Assembly (NCBI GenBank): GCA_001574975.1
Contig: KQ965762.1
Coordinates: 1-64,000, forward strand
Reading direction: 5' to 3'
Source: Gonapodya prolifera JEL478
Taxonomy: Eukaryota; Monoblepharomycota; Monoblepharidomycetes; Monoblepharidales; Gonapodyaceae
DNA length: 64,000 bases
Shown piece by piece: positions 1 to 11,870 of this stretch (the stretch's first letter is position 1; the number at the start of each line of letters is the position of its first letter). Both the position numbers and the translations under genes were made by a program. Under the pieces are notes generated by a model. It had not been told where the DNA came from. It made no database searches and saw only the letters and a program-made list of their open reading frames with translations.

Positions 1-122
1 TATAGGTTTAGGCGCCTAGACTACATACAAATGTATTATTTTCCGGGCTAAGGCGGGACGATTACATCTTTGGGACACGACCATCCCCCAAAGTGGTCCC
101 CGCTCGTACCGGACCACAACAG
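1..122 (-). repeat. Left terminal repeat (partial, cut by window edge)
   Basis: Matches 1841-1963. Shared stretches include the opening TATAGGTTTAGGC, the block TTGGGACACGACC (CTGGGACACGACC in the other copy) and CCCCAAAGTGGTCCCCGCTCG. On the minus strand both copies begin with TGTxGTGG followed by GTCCGG, consistent with a TG-start terminal repeat. It would be the 3' repeat of the minus-strand element. Confidence 0.5.
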
Positions 123-221
123 ATCGGAACCATTCACCAAATGCTAAACACTTCCACTGGATAAATTAAATTTATTGTAATGGCATTAATTGTAAGTACA
201 ATGATGAGAGAGTGAAAATAT

Positions 222-358
222 GGACCCGACCCGTCTGACCCGCCGGGTTGGGTCAAAATCCATCGGGTCAACCCGACACGGTTCAACGACGTGACGGGTC
301 ACCACGGGTCAGGCCGCAGCCCGACCCGACCCGTCGACCCGTCGGGTCGACCCAACCC
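222..358. repeat. GGGTC/GACCC degenerate simple repeat
   Basis: About 135 bases made almost entirely of GACCC, GGGTC and CCCGACCCG units in both orientations. The stretch is therefore internally palindromic and could fold into hairpins. It sits just downstream of the gag region of the remnant element, on the side of the left terminal repeat. Confidence 0.7.
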
Positions 359-1485
359 GCCTGCAACACTATAATATCGCCCTTTCCCAGGACTTTTGAT
401 TGCGAGCCTGGGACTCCTGTACCTATAGTTTTGATAGGTGAGGGTTCAATTGTGACAAAGTTGCAATGATCAAACAAGATGTGATTTTCCGTTCCAGTAT
501 CCCATAGGAATGGTGCATCACCGTTGTCTGGCCCTGTTACGCTGACGTATGCAAAGGATACTGTGCTTGCTTCTGAGGTATCGTTTTTCTTGTTATCCCA
601 ATCTTTTCCCTTCTTATGGTTGGGTCGGTCTTTCTGTTCAGGTTGGAGCTCAGGGTGGAGGAACCAGCAGGTGTTGACTGTGTGTCGGGGCTTTTTGCAG
701 TGCGTACAGACAGGAGAGTTGGGTGAGTTTTTACCAAACTTTTTCTTGCCTCCTGAATGTTTTGTGTTGTACGCCTGAGACGCCTCTTTGATCTCCGCTA
801 GGCCTTTGAGATGCCTTTCCTCCTGCTGTAGACGCTCTCGCAGCATCATGGAGTTGAGGTCTTTGATCTCCTTCATGATGTTCGTTGCGTTATGGTACCT
901 TGGGTCGATTTTAGTGAAGGTCCAGTTGAACTCATCCTGAAAGGTAAATTCCTCTCCACGTATACTTTTCCACTTGCGTCCGATTTTAATAATGTCTGTG
1001 TGCCAATTGGCAACAGGTTCTCCAGGTTTCATCTTCCTATTGATCAGTTGCCTTTGTAGGGTGATCGAGTCTGCTGCTTTGAGCTGGAAATTGGCTTTGA
1101 TAGCCGCGAAGAGGTGAGCAGCGTTTCAGTTGCCCTTGAGGAGGTGCTGAATGAGGTTCTGGGCTTCATTGCTGAGACTGGTTCGTAGCATCAGGTAAGC
1201 CTTGCTGTTCTGAATTGTCCATTCCTTCTGTCTCTTCTTGAAATCTTCCTCCCTTTCTCCAGATGCCTTCACTGGATCTTTCTCCGTTCCATCAATGTAC
1301 TCCAAGTTGCCATGGGAGATGAACCAGGGCTCCAAGAGTTCTAGGTAGGTGTTGAGACTTTTGGTGGAGGGGTCTAACTTCTGGTAGGGATAAGATGGAA
1401 GACGGTCCTTTGAATCCATAGACATGACGTAGTGTAGAGACGTAGCGAGACTCTTAATCTGTTTGAATTTGTAGCCGGTCCACAC
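283..1485 (-). pseudogene. Copia-type Gag with zinc knuckle (fossil)
   Basis: The minus strand encodes recognisable Ty1/copia Gag pieces. The upstream part (about 1485-1126) is an alpha-helical gag segment, with KRQKEWTIQNSKAYLML in the position of the conserved W.....A...I gag core. The downstream part (about 1032-283) carries a CCHC zinc knuckle, CTHCKKPRHTVNTC, and then FLWDTGTENHI, which matches the aspartic-protease active-site region of copia polyproteins. Coding capacity is broken and ends near the start of the protease. Treat as a relic, not a gene. Confidence 0.65.
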
Positions 1486-1489
1486 TCGT

Positions 1490-1965
1490 CAATATGATTA
1501 TGTCCGAGAACGAAAACAAAAGGAAAGGGATAAACTAGTAGCTTATCAAACTAGTGTTTTCTACGTGGTCAAGAATGATTGGATGTCCGGCAGAATTTCA
1601 ACAATAAGAAAGTCGTGGCTGCGGCCATTTACCAGACCAAAGTGGAGCTTCGGCCACTTCGACCACCCCTTCCTCTTCATTTTCTCCCTTCGTTTACCTT
1701 GCCCCATTATCGTTCCATTTGTATGATGGATTACCCTTCCGCAAGCCTGCATATGCAGTCACCCAACCGGGTCTCGCTCTCCAACGACTGGGGGGAGTGT
1801 GGTAGAACAGTACGAACCACGTCGAAAAGGCCCTATGGCTATATAGGTTTAGGCACTTAGGATACATTTGTATTACTACCGGGGTTAGGTCCAGTCGATT
1901 ACATCTCTGGGACACGACCTGCCCCCAAAGTGGTCCCCGCTCGCACCGGACCACCACACAACGGC
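1490..1965 (-). repeat. Right terminal repeat region
   Basis: The outer part (1841-1963) pairs with the left repeat at 1-122. The inner part runs to about 1490, where the gag region begins, so the full repeat would be about 450-480 bases. That size is inferred from the gap between the repeat edge and gag, because the left copy is truncated by the window. Confidence 0.4.
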
Positions 1966-2492
1966 GTATCTCACCCTATCGGCACCCCAGCCATTGGCGT
2001 AGAGCCCTTCAGCCAGTGACCCCGTCCCTCAACAAACAGAGAACGAAAATAAGCTCAGGATATTTGTTTTTACATCAGCTTCCGTCACGCCTGTGCACTG
2101 CTGTTTCGAACAGATGAGGCTGCGGTCCGAGAACTGTGAGTTTGCTACAATTCAACCCTGCACAATAAAAAATATTGCCATCATTTTCTATTGTTCCTCC
2201 AAAGGTTCCTTAGCCTTCCACTCCTGCAGCCTTCCACCGGCTTCCACCATTTCAGAGGCCGACAAAACTGGAGAATAGTTTCGAAGGCTCCTGTCTGTTT
2301 ATGCGTAGTTTCATACACTGGTCACCAGATTTTTCAAAACAAAGCCAGCACAAAATATGTGGCTAAACGTCAAGTGGTCGCTGCCTTTGCGCGCCAACCC
2401 TGTTCTCTGTGAAAATCGAACCCCGGCCGCTTCACTTCTCACGATGTCGCTATCCAGGTGAGATAAGTCACGCTGCATCTTCCGCACGCGCG
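1966..2492. other. Intergenic, upstream of the SNW gene
   Basis: No supported gene. Short reading frames on both strands have no family resemblance. The last 100 bases before 2493 probably hold the promoter and leader of the SNW-domain gene, but no clear TATA box is seen. Confidence 0.5.
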
Positions 2493-5138
2493 ATGGCTCA
2501 ACCTTGCCTCCCTCCCTTTCCAATTCGACTGCACACCAGTGTCCTCCCAGCACCACGCTCCAACATCGCAACGCTCCCCTCGTCGTACAACCCCCCATCG
2601 TCTGTATTCCCCCAGTCTGCGGCAGCCGTCGTCCGTGTTGGCCCCCCGGCGTACGGGTTCAGGAAGGACTGGACTCCAAAGACTCTCGAGGACTTTGGCG
2701 ATGGAGGGGCGTACCCGGAATGTCTGGTCGTTCAGTACCCCATGGATATGGGGAGAAAGAAGGTTCAAGGGGTGAGTGTCGGCGAGGTGACGTCCTTGGT
2801 GGCAGCTGCGAGACAGAAAGTTGAGGTCAACTGGTCTTGGTGGACCAATGAGAGACGCAAGTCTGCACATTTCACTCAAAAGCAGGACCATGAGATCAAC
2901 TGTTTTACTATGTACTGACGCATTCCGTCTGCTGGAGGAGCGGAATGCTGAATGAAGCTGTCCGTGCAGGATCAACCCCATGGTTGAGAACAACCTACTG
3001 GAGAGAGTCCCTCCCACTGCGACACGGAACCAGGACCAAACTAACGCTTTGGACTGTGTTCTTCTTGCGTTCACCGTGGCCATTGACTCTCTCACTTCAC
3101 CCCAAACAGAAAGCCCTCGCCCTCCAATCCGACGCCGAAGGCCACCTCCGCTACGATGCTATTCTGACCCAAAACATCCCCGACTCGCGCATCGTGCACT
3201 CAACCGTCGCCTCTCTTAATGCCAAGTCCCGTTCGGACGATCCCTCGGACGCAGAGTCTTTCGCCAAACCGTCCGATGAAGTCATTCGAGAACAGACGGA
3301 ACGGACCAAGGCTGCGTTGGAAAAGATTGTCGGTGGGAAAGTGGCTCAGACGAGGTCTGCGTTGGTCGGAGGGGAGGAAGGCCTCGGTGGTGGCGGGCCC
3401 AGCTTTATCAAGTACACTCCGGGTCAGGCGGGGCAAAGTGGAGGCGCTGGAACGAGGATCATCCGAATGGTTGACAGTGAGTACTCTTCGTTCCCCGTGA
3501 TGTTGAATATGGATCCGCGTGGGGCCTGGCGTGCCTTGTTGGTGGCATCGTGAGGTCGACATATCTCCCCCATGAACTCCGCTCACGAATTGGCTCCCCC
3601 GACCCCGCAGCCAAGCAAGATCCCATGGAGCCCGCCCGGCACAAGCACAAAAAGGTCCCCGCGCAACCGCCTTCCCCACCACCACCAGTCATGCACTCAC
3701 CGCCTAGGAAGGTCACCGCCGAAGAGCAGGCTGCGTGGTATATCCCGCCCAGTATTAGTAGCTGGAAAAACAGACACGGGTATACAAGTGAGTTGATTAT
3801 TGTACCGTGCAGTTTCATTCTTTGTACCGGAAGCTTATCGTTCCTTGTTACATTTCGGATGACAAGTTCCCTTGGATAAGCGACTCGCGTCGGACGGGCG
3901 AGGAATGCAGGAAAATGTTGTCAACGACAACTTCGCCAAGGTTCGTGAGATGATGTTTGTGTTGCGTCCGCCCAATTCCTTGACCATCCTGACGTCTTCC
4001 CTCCACAGCTCTCTGAAGCACTCTTCATCGCTGACCGACACGCCCGTGAAGAAGTACGCCTTCGCGCCGAAATGCAGTCGAAAGTCGCCGTGAAAGAGAA
4101 GAGGGAGAAGGAGGAACGCCTCCGCATGCTGGCTCAGCGAGCCCGGGAGGAACGTGCTGGAATCCGCCCAACCTTGCCCGTGGACGAGACCGAGCCGCGA
4201 CAGCCGAAGGAGGAGTCGGAGGAGCCCGAGAACCACCGGAATCGTCGGGACAGCATGCCACCCCGCGGAGCGCGGGAAGATTCCGAGGCTCGGGAAAGGT
4301 CTGACAACGATGACGAGAGTGGCGAAGAGCTGTCGGAGGAAGCGAAGCGTAAGGCAAAGGAGAGGGAGGATATTCGGAGGGAGAGGCAGAAAATGCGCGA
4401 GAGGGAGTTGAGGATGAGCCATATGGGGGCCGAGGCCAAGGCAAAGTTTGCACAGAAGAAGTAAGTCATGCGCGACAGCTATTGTTAGGAGTTTTTCTTA
4501 CCGTTCATGCTCCCTGGCATTCAGTGAGGGTCGCGACATCTCAGAAAAGATCGCCCTCGGCATCGCCCGGCCTACTGCTGCTGCATCCAACCCCGAAACC
4601 ATGTACGACTCTCGCCTCTTCAACCGATCCGCGGGCATGACTTCTGGATTTGGCGAGGAGGACGCCTATGGCCTGTACGACAAACCACTCTTCGCCGGGT
4701 CGTCCGCGAACGTCATCTACAAAGCTCCTCGCACGGGCGCGAGCAAGCACGACGACGATTTCGGAGGGATGGACGTCAGTGAGATGGAAAAACTAGCAAC
4801 CGGAAAGCCCACTCGTGGTTTCAAAGGCGCCGAGGGACAAGCGAGCGATGTTGCCGGACCAGTGATCTTTGAGAAGGACGCCGGCGATCCTTTTGGGTTG
4901 GAGAAGTTTTTGGAGGGGAAGAGTTCGGCGAAGAGGGCCAGAGAGGAGCCAGAGAGGAGGGGCATGATGGGTGCGAGGTGAGTCGCGGCGGATCCTTCCA
5001 CATCTGGTGCTCGGAGCTGAACACCTTCCGTTGATGTATTGGTGTAGCACCGCCGGCAAGCGCGAGGACTACGACGACCGAGGCTCGGACAGAAGGATGG
5101 AGTTTGAAGCGGAGGGAAAACGGTCCAGGCGTGATTGA
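2493..5138 (+). CDS. SNW1: SNW/SKIP-domain pre-mRNA splicing factor
   Basis: Homologue of human SNW1/SKIP and yeast Prp45, a spliceosome component that stays bound through the catalytic steps and also acts as a transcription co-regulator. Seven exons fit in phase: 2493-2771, 3110-3476, 3611-3787, 3867-3940, 4009-4460, 4525-4977 and 5048-5138, giving 630 residues. Diagnostic stretches appear in family order: FGDGGAYPE and YPMDMGRKK near the N-terminus, DAEGHLRYDAI, then KQDPMEPARHKHKK, PPSPPPPVMHSPPRK, SSWKNRHGYT and PLDKRLASDGRG (the SNW core), followed by a charged KEKREKEERLRMLAQRARE helix, RDISEKIALG and DPFGLEKFL. Start chosen at 2493 (MAQPCLPPF); an in-frame ATG at 2409 would add 28 unrelated residues. 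The gene converges with the RCC1 gene, 283 bases away. Nothing looks broken. Confidence 0.95.
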
Positions 5139-5421
5139 TTGACGGCGCGGTGGGTCAATTGTAGTTATGATGTCGTCAATGTATGTTCCTTGGGAGTTGT
5201 GTGCAACATGATGGTACAATACCTTCGACGTCAAACTTAAAGGGCAGTTTTTCTGATTGACCGTATACAGGATTCACAAAGTATTCAATTTCATTTCTAC
5301 GCAAACATGAACCCTCGTGTCAAAGACCCCGGTGGTGGTATCTATCTAGCGCATCAGTGGATCAAAAATGTTCATTTCCATCACTTCGCCTAGTCCCTCA
5401 AGATGCGGAAAGGTTTCGTCC

Positions 5422-7699
5422 TTATCCCTTCCTCGCGGCCCTCGGCTTCTTCCGTAGTCCTTCCCCGGACTCACTCGCCGTGTCCGCCTGTGCCTCAACC
5501 ATGGACGGAACGACCGGGGCTGATTGGTCCTCCTCCGAACCCGCACTTCCTTCGAGCGCATCTCCATCAACAGACGCTGCTCTGGAAGGCACCACAGCAA
5601 GACCTACAGGGTCCTGCCCAGGACGCTCCCCGAGCAACCAAATTGCGTGGTTACCACCACACGCCACTGCAAGAGCTCGGCGGTCCTGGAGCGGGATGTG
5701 GGTGGGCACCTCGCGGGTCTCCTCGTCCCTGGTTCCGAGGTTACCCAACTGGTTGAGACCCCACCCGAACAGTTTCCCGCTCCCCGTGATAGCGACTGTG
5801 TAGCGGGACCCGCATGCGACGAAGGAGACCGCTTCTCCTCCGAATCCGTCGACGTGGGTGGGGGTTGGAACCAGGATCACGGAGGTCTTTGGTGCGTTGT
5901 ATTTATCGATGTAGGAGAAAGGGCGCGAAGCAACACCGCATTGGAAGTCATCATTGCGGCCAAATGCAAAGAGGCGCCCTGGGGAAATATGGGAAGAACG
6001 TGTTGAGTGAGAGGATTGTCAAAAGCGTGCCACTTCGAATCGAAACTCACCGTCCTCCAGCAACACCATCGAGTGGAACTCTCCTGCAGCACACATCTTG
6101 ATCTTGACTCCCGCAGGCAGCTCATCCACCTCCAAGGGTGTTTCGTAGAAGTCCTCCACATCGCCGACACCGAGCTGGCCATAACCATTCAGCCCGAACG
6201 CGTACAACTTGGTTCGATCCCCAGATACAAGGAAGGTGTGGTCGCCTCCCGAATAGACGGCAGAGAAGCGCACCTGCCGGTTCCAGTTCACCCGACGGGG
6301 CAGAAGCGAGGCGGCTCCTTTATGTCTCCCTATAATCCGTCTCCCGAGGGCACCATGCTCACCGATCACCCACGAGGAGACCTTGCCACTAGCATCGACT
6401 GCAGTGGCGTGGTTGTTTCCGATGGCAATGGAGATGATGTTGGAGAGACCAGGGATTTTGGTGAAGGTGGACGTGATTTCGCCGGGTTCGAGAAAGCCAT
6501 AGATACCATTGGCGTCCTGGTAGGGAAAGGAAAGTTGAGGTGTATGGCGGGCAATGATGAGGTGAGCACCAGTCAAAGTCTCTACGAAGATAGAAACACA
6601 TACGCGCCAGGTCCCGGTACCATATACCTCCCCGAACTCCGTGAGTACGAGACTGACATTGTCTCCTGATACCACTTGCACAATCTTATCGACGCCGTCC
6701 AGACCCTCGGCGGGATAGGGGAGGTAGTCCTTTTTGTCTTTGGAACGACCCAGACAGCCATGGTCGTTGCATCCCCAGGTAAAGAGAGTTTGCTACGTAG
6801 TGATAGGGAGAACCGAAGAAGGTGGACAAGAAGCGTAAGTATTGGGAAGTTCAATCAACCCAAACGAAGCCTGGCAAAAACTCTCACCTTCCCTGCCTCG
6901 TCAACCCCAATCGCCATACTCGATAATCCTCCTGCGATGACATCCACAATCCCCTTGTTCTCCATATCCACGAGCTTCCGCGGTCGACCTTCCGTGTTCG
7001 AGAGTGGGTCGTCGTCGTCGTCGAGGAGACCGAGAGAGCCCATTGCGCCGTCGCCACTGGAGGGTGAGTGAGGAACGGTAGTAAGAAAGTTGCAACCCAA
7101 TTTAATTCAAATGGACGAACGCTGCGAGCAATGAGTGTGTGTGTGTAGTGGGCTTCGACACACGCCGTCCCTTCCTGTTTGCAGCTCTCCCATTATGCAC
7201 ACACTCACTTGACAAACACCAATCCGGGCTTATTTCTTGGCATCTCCAATGGAAAGCGAGTGGCGAATTTCTTGGCTACGGCACCCGTCGTTGCGCCACC
7301 TCGAGTACGTCCCCTCCCCCGAGCACTTTCAGCCTGGGTCGTCGATTGGCTCTGTGCCAGCTCCTCCGCCGTCACATTCGAGTCCGTCTCTGAGACTTTT
7401 CGCTTCCTGTTTCCCTGCAGCGACGGCTGTTCCGGGAAGAGTCCTGGTCCCTCGACATGAAACTCTGTTGCTGATGGTTGCAAATCTGTGCGCTCCCGTG
7501 CTCCCGGTCCAATAGTGGAGCCCACTCTCGCAGGACGGCCTCTCCTCGTTCCAGCAGATTGCAGGGGTGCGTTGTCTGGCGTAACGGATGCCCCGCGAGT
7601 CTTCTGGTTGATTGACGGCGCCGTGGAAGCGTTTGAGTCTGTTTCCATCGCGTCATTGACGGACGGAACGGGGACTGCGCGGGACGGTTGGCGAGGCAT
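5422..7699 (-). CDS. RCC1: RCC1-type Ran guanine nucleotide exchange factor
   Basis: Seven-bladed beta-propeller of the RCC1/Prp20/Pim1 type, the chromatin-bound exchange factor that loads Ran with GTP in the nucleus. Five exons in phase (7699-7209, 7056-6888, 6792-6604, 6516-6051, 5978-5422) give 623 residues. The first exon encodes a long disordered basic N-terminal tail with the NLS-like NRKRKVSE and RGRGRTRGG. The propeller then runs through repeats recognisable by GDGAMGSLGL, TWGCNDHGCLG, GEVYGTGTWRDANGIYG, KLYAFGLNGYGQLGVGD, GEFHSMVLLEDG and KLFGWGLNQLGNLG. A small acidic loop lies near the C-terminus and the tail ends KKPRAARKG. The tail is longer than in vertebrate RCC1 but typical of fungi. 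Ran exchange activity is inferred from overall layout; another RCC1-repeat protein is the alternative. Confidence 0.88.
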
Positions 7700-7870
7700 C
7701 AGATGCGTGGAAGCGTGGACGTGTGTGGTCGATGGATACAGTGGGTTGCGAGCAGCGAATGTTTGGAGAAAATGCCGCGGTCAAAAGGAGATACTTTGTG
7801 CGCACGAGCCACCACGCTGAATTGCTGACCAAACCAATTCCGGAGCATTAATGTTGTAATAGATTTACAG

Positions 7871-8801
7871 TTATCGGGTATCAAGTACCTCATAAGTGTC
7901 TTTATCGAGTCTCTTCACCACCCTGGATCCTGGAATGTTGGGAGGCAGGACGCAGTGACGAGAGTTGAGGAGTGTGTGGACGAGGAGGCGGATAGCAGGT
8001 TGGCAAACGCGGCATGTCAAGACCTTCCCATCGAGGAGGGCACAGTGAACACAAGCATATGAGTATGAAGGTACTGGATCACGCGGAAGATCAGCACTCA
8101 GAAGGTCATTAGGAGCCGACTCGCTCAGAAGCTTTTGGAACTGCCGCTTGGTATGATGTTGTCCCGCCAAGTCGGTGACCTGCTTTTCCGTATCGAACTT
8201 CCACCTGAAAAGGACCACAGGCTGGTAGTCCGTAAAGTCTGGCCGCACAATGTCGCCCTTTCCCCCGCCCTTTCCTGAAGTGCGGGGAACGATCGTCCGG
8301 CTTACGCTCGCTCAAAATGTCCAACAGCACGCCTTCCCCTTCCTTGCAATGTATCATCACCCGGTGTGGCTGTCCATTAGCATGGCTTTGGAATACGCTG
8401 AAGTGGTACCAGACCTGGTACCGGAGCACGAACCAAACGTCGCCACAGTTGATCGGATAGTCGTCATTGTCGATTCCGTCCGGGAACTCCGTTTTCGTTG
8501 TAATCTGTTCCCCAAGAGTGAAACACACATTGCCGACAGATTCGAGTCTCTCCTTTCCAGGGCGAAGGGGCCAGATGGGGAACGTTTCGTTGTCGGTGAG
8601 GTCCACTTTGCCCCACCCTGGTTTCGGGTCATCCAGCGCCAACGCATTCAGACAATCGGCCAAAATGCCGTCTGCATCGCCATCGCTGCGTTTCGACTTG
8701 GGTTTCGGAAGGATGGACGTATCCAGCAGTTGAGCGACAATAAGTGCATAATCGAGAATGTCCTGCACGCCTGATTTTCCGTCCGGGATCGGAACGTGCA
8801 T
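7871..8801 (-). CDS. Unrecognised protein with C-terminal CxxC pairs
   Basis: Two overlapping minus-strand frames appear to belong to one protein. The first (8801 to about 8260) includes ETFPIWPLRPGKERLE, CGDVWFVLRYQVWYHFSVF and HRVMIHCKEGEGVLL. The second (about 8260 to 7871) includes DFTDYQPVVLFRWKF and a cysteine-rich tail, CVHCALLDGKVLTCRVC, which could bind zinc. The frames meet in a G-rich run at about 8261-8275 (CCCTTTCCCCCGCCC on the plus strand) with no GT-AG pair, so a one-base indel, real or a sequencing error, is the simplest reading. The joined product would be about 300 residues. I do not recognise the family and assign no function. It lies 171 bases upstream of the RCC1 gene on the same strand and is divergent from the chromate transporter gene. 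Confidence 0.5.
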
Positions 8802-9246
8802 CTCTCACGGAGATGTCCGAGAGCTGCGGGGCGATGGACATATATCAAAGGCGTGTTTGGAGCGGCAAAAATTTGGCGCACGCAACTCCAACAGAATGAG
8901 CCAAGAATTATGTGCTTACTGGGAAGCAACGTTTTTGATTTGCCTCCTTTCTAGATAAAGAAAATCTAATTTGAGCCGCGGTGAACGGTTTTCCTTGCCA
9001 CTTTCATTCCTACCGAGGAAGCGACAACATCGCCTGACGCCCAACCAGGTACTCGTTTCGCAAACAGTAGAGGCAGGTGAAGCAATACGCATACTTCATG
9101 TACATCCGACGAGTGCACTTCCGGTTGTGCTCCCTTTATGACGCAATAAATCGATTCCTCCAGCGACTATTTTCCTTTCGTCCGCAAAGCGACTCTCCTT
9201 CCCGTACCCTTCTCCACTTCTCTCCGTCCACTTCTCCCGGCCGTCA

Positions 9247-11243
9247 ATGGCCGAGCGTGTGTCTCAAATTCCGTCCGTTCATTTGTCCTCCGCAACCGTG
9301 GCCAAGCTCGACGAGGCCGCCACAGAAAAAGACGCCAAAGACTCAATCGCCGCGCTCCCATCGAACGGAACCCTGGAATCCTCGCCCGATGTAACACACG
9401 TCGCCATTGCTGTCTCGTCTGGGCCCACTGACGAAAGCAAGGACGAGAAACGGCACAATGCCCCGGTCATGGGTCTCTGGCCGCTCTTCAAACTATTCAT
9501 CTACTTTGGGATCAATGCGTGGGGTGGCCCTGTCGCTCAAATCGCATTGATTAAAGGTGATTGGGTCGATTTGGCGTCAGACTATCTCAATTTCTAATCT
9601 TGCGCTTTCGGAGAACGACTGGTCGTACAGGAGAAGTGGATCACGATCCCAAAATGGAACCGCGTGTACGCCGTGTACCAGATTCTCCCTGGACCGTAAG
9701 TACTCTCCCTCCCTCTTCGGTTGTAGCGCCACGTTTTCTCCACCCACGTTTCCAACATACTGACCAACCTGTTTTCACCACCCACTCAGCGAGGCTGCCG
9801 AACTCTGCTGCTACTTTGGAATGCTTTCGCGTGGTCGTATTGGTGCCCTTCTGGGTGGTCTTGGATTCGTCCTGCCTGGATTCGCCCTCATGCTCACATT
9901 CTCGTACCTGTATTACCTCATTGGTACGTCCGCTCACCATCTCCACCTCTCATTTCGTGCGCCGCATTCGCATCAACACATCTTCCCTCCCAGGCTTCGA
10001 CAACAAATACTTCAACGCCTCCTTCCAAGCCCTGCAACCAGTCGTCGCAGCCATGATCCTCCGCGCGGTGCACAAGATCGGCGAGCACGCAATCCTTCAC
10101 GACGGCAAGTTCAACAACGTCCTATTCGCGCTTGCGGTCGTGGGAGCACTGCAGAGTGCGCTGAGGATCAACTTCTTCATCACGCTTGGAGTGTTTGGCT
10201 TGTTTTACCTGTTCTGGGAGAAAAAGTGGAAATGGGCGGCTGCGTTGATTGCCGTTGCAGATATCGTGGGGTACATCCTCTACGTCCACTTCACAGTACG
10301 TGCACCTGGACATTTACAGTCTCGCTAGGATGTCTCCCGTAAACCCTCAATCAACAACCCACCTTTCAGGGCTTCCCCTCCCAAACCTCCCTCGGCGTCG
10401 GCATTGCCCCTCAACCACTCACCCTCGCTCGTCTCTTCGCAGTCGGTCTGCTCGGAGGCCTACTCTCGTTCGGGGGCGCATACACCACCATCCCGTTCAT
10501 CCAACAAGAAGCTGTCGTGCTCGGCGGGTGGCTTTCCCTCACGACGTTCCTTGACGGAATCGCATTGGGGAACGTGCTGCCCGCTCCGACGGTCATCTTT
10601 TCCACGTTCGTGGGGTTCCAGGGAGGGTTGGTCGCTGGTGACGGGAACGTCGGTATTGCATTCGTTGGAGCCATTATCACAACCCTCGGTGAGCTTCAAT
10701 GAACTCCACATTCGGTTTTCGTCGATGATAACACCTTTGTTCGAACAGGCATGTTCATTCCGTGCTTCTCGTTCACCATCATCGGTCACGATATTTTTGA
10801 ATGGCTTGTCAACCAAAAGTCGGTTCACGCGTTATTCGGTACGTCAAACCCTTTTTGTATTACCGTGTGCTATATTCATCCCTTCTTTCTGTGCCATACC
10901 CCAGAGGGAGTCACTGCTAGCGTCGTTGGCATCATCGCAGTTACAGGTGAGATCACGCACAATGATTGCATCACTTCCCCTGTTCCAATCTCACGCCCAA
11001 TTCCCCCGTCTCACTCTCCCACCAGCCCTCGAGATCGCCCGCACCGCCCTCTCCGCCCCTCTGACATCGACGCACCTTACAACCACGGACGCCAAAATTG
11101 CCGCAGTGAACAAGGTTGGACTCACCGCCATCGTGTACATATTGACCCTGGCCGCACTGTACCAGGTGAAGCACCGACAGCTGCCCATCATACTTGTAGT
11201 GTTTGCTGCGATTGGCGGGCAGTTCTTGTTCTTGTTGGAGTGA
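9247..11243 (+). CDS. CHR: Chromate ion transporter, CHR family (two-domain)
   Basis: Membrane transporter of the CHR superfamily, which exports chromate or takes up related oxyanions. Eight exons fit in phase (9247-9556, 9614-9695, 9790-9923, 9994-10295, 10370-10688, 10749-10838, 10905-10946, 11026-11243), giving 498 residues. After a hydrophilic N-terminus of about 80 residues, the first CHR half shows FGINAWGGPVAQIALIK, YQILPGPEAAEL and a long hydrophobic run containing GLGFVLPGFALML. The second half repeats the signature as LLSFGGAYTTIPFIQQE, GNVLPAPTVIFSTFVG and TLGMFIPCFSFTI. This is the long, duplicated form of the family. All introns are 50-80 bases and no damage is seen. Substrate is inferred from family; sulfate or another oxyanion is possible. 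Confidence 0.93.
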
Positions 11244-11727
11244 TGGGTGGGAGAGCTGGACATAATTCATAATCACGAAGAAGGTAATGCGATACTAGGA
11301 AAGATATAGAAATAATTTAATTTCGTTAATGTAAAACTGAAATGCTCACTACCACGCGTACGATCATGTTGACAGGATGGCGTGAAGTAACAATCAACTA
11401 CATCGCACCAATTGACATTTTTCTTAATTAATTGCAATTTCTTTGGACTTCGGGTGAGAGAAATATTCCACAAACTCCTCATCAATCAATGTGACGACTG
11501 CTTGTTCTGACGAGAAGACCTGTCTTGAGTGTCTACACCATCAATGTAAAGCTACCATCCACCGTCCGATCACGAAGTATGTCCCTCAATTGCAACTGTA
11601 CCCACACCTGGGTTCTGGCGTTGGCAGGCTGGTGGCAGATGCCACCCTCACTTTTGCTGCGACAGGGGGTCCTGTGACACCCCCAACGGGCATTTTCTCC
11701 AGGGCGCTGTCTGTCAAGAACAACACA

Positions 11728-11822
11728 CATTGATGTATTTTTGAAGTGACTTGACGGAAACATCAAATAACGAGAAAGGCACAATATTGCACTAGTAGTT
11801 GGCCGAACAATGTATGAGAACA
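11728..11822 (+). repeat. Dispersed repeat, copy A
   Basis: Shares TTTTTGAAGTGAC, then ACATCAAAT, then a GCACAATA-TGCA-TAGTAG-like block and ATGTATGA with 15235-15345, in the same order and spacing. Non-coding, about 100 bases, probably an old small repeat family. Confidence 0.55.
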
Positions 11823-11870
11823 CTGTGATGGAACGATGTGTGTGATATATTATAAGTATTGTAGTCTATT

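Larger units (their letters stand above)
1..1965 (-). mobile_element. Ty1/copia-type LTR element remnant, gag only
   Basis: A fossil element on the minus strand. Two related blocks of about 120 bases, at 1-122 and 1841-1963, share long matching stretches and look like parts of the two terminal repeats. The left one is cut by the window edge. Between them lies a copia-type gag region running into the start of a protease, and no reverse transcriptase, RNase H or integrase is visible. The element is therefore not whole; it resembles the gag-only, terminal-repeat elements known from plants and fungi, or an internally deleted copy. The two repeat blocks differ by many substitutions and small indels, so the insertion is not recent. 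The exact repeat borders are uncertain. Confidence 0.6.

Noticed and set aside
2439-3095. Long minus-strand frame opposite the SNW gene
   Set aside because: Antisense shadow of a well-supported gene; low complexity and no homology.
6019-6669. Plus-strand 220-codon frame opposite RCC1
   Set aside because: Shadow: the minus strand has clear RCC1 repeats over the same bases.
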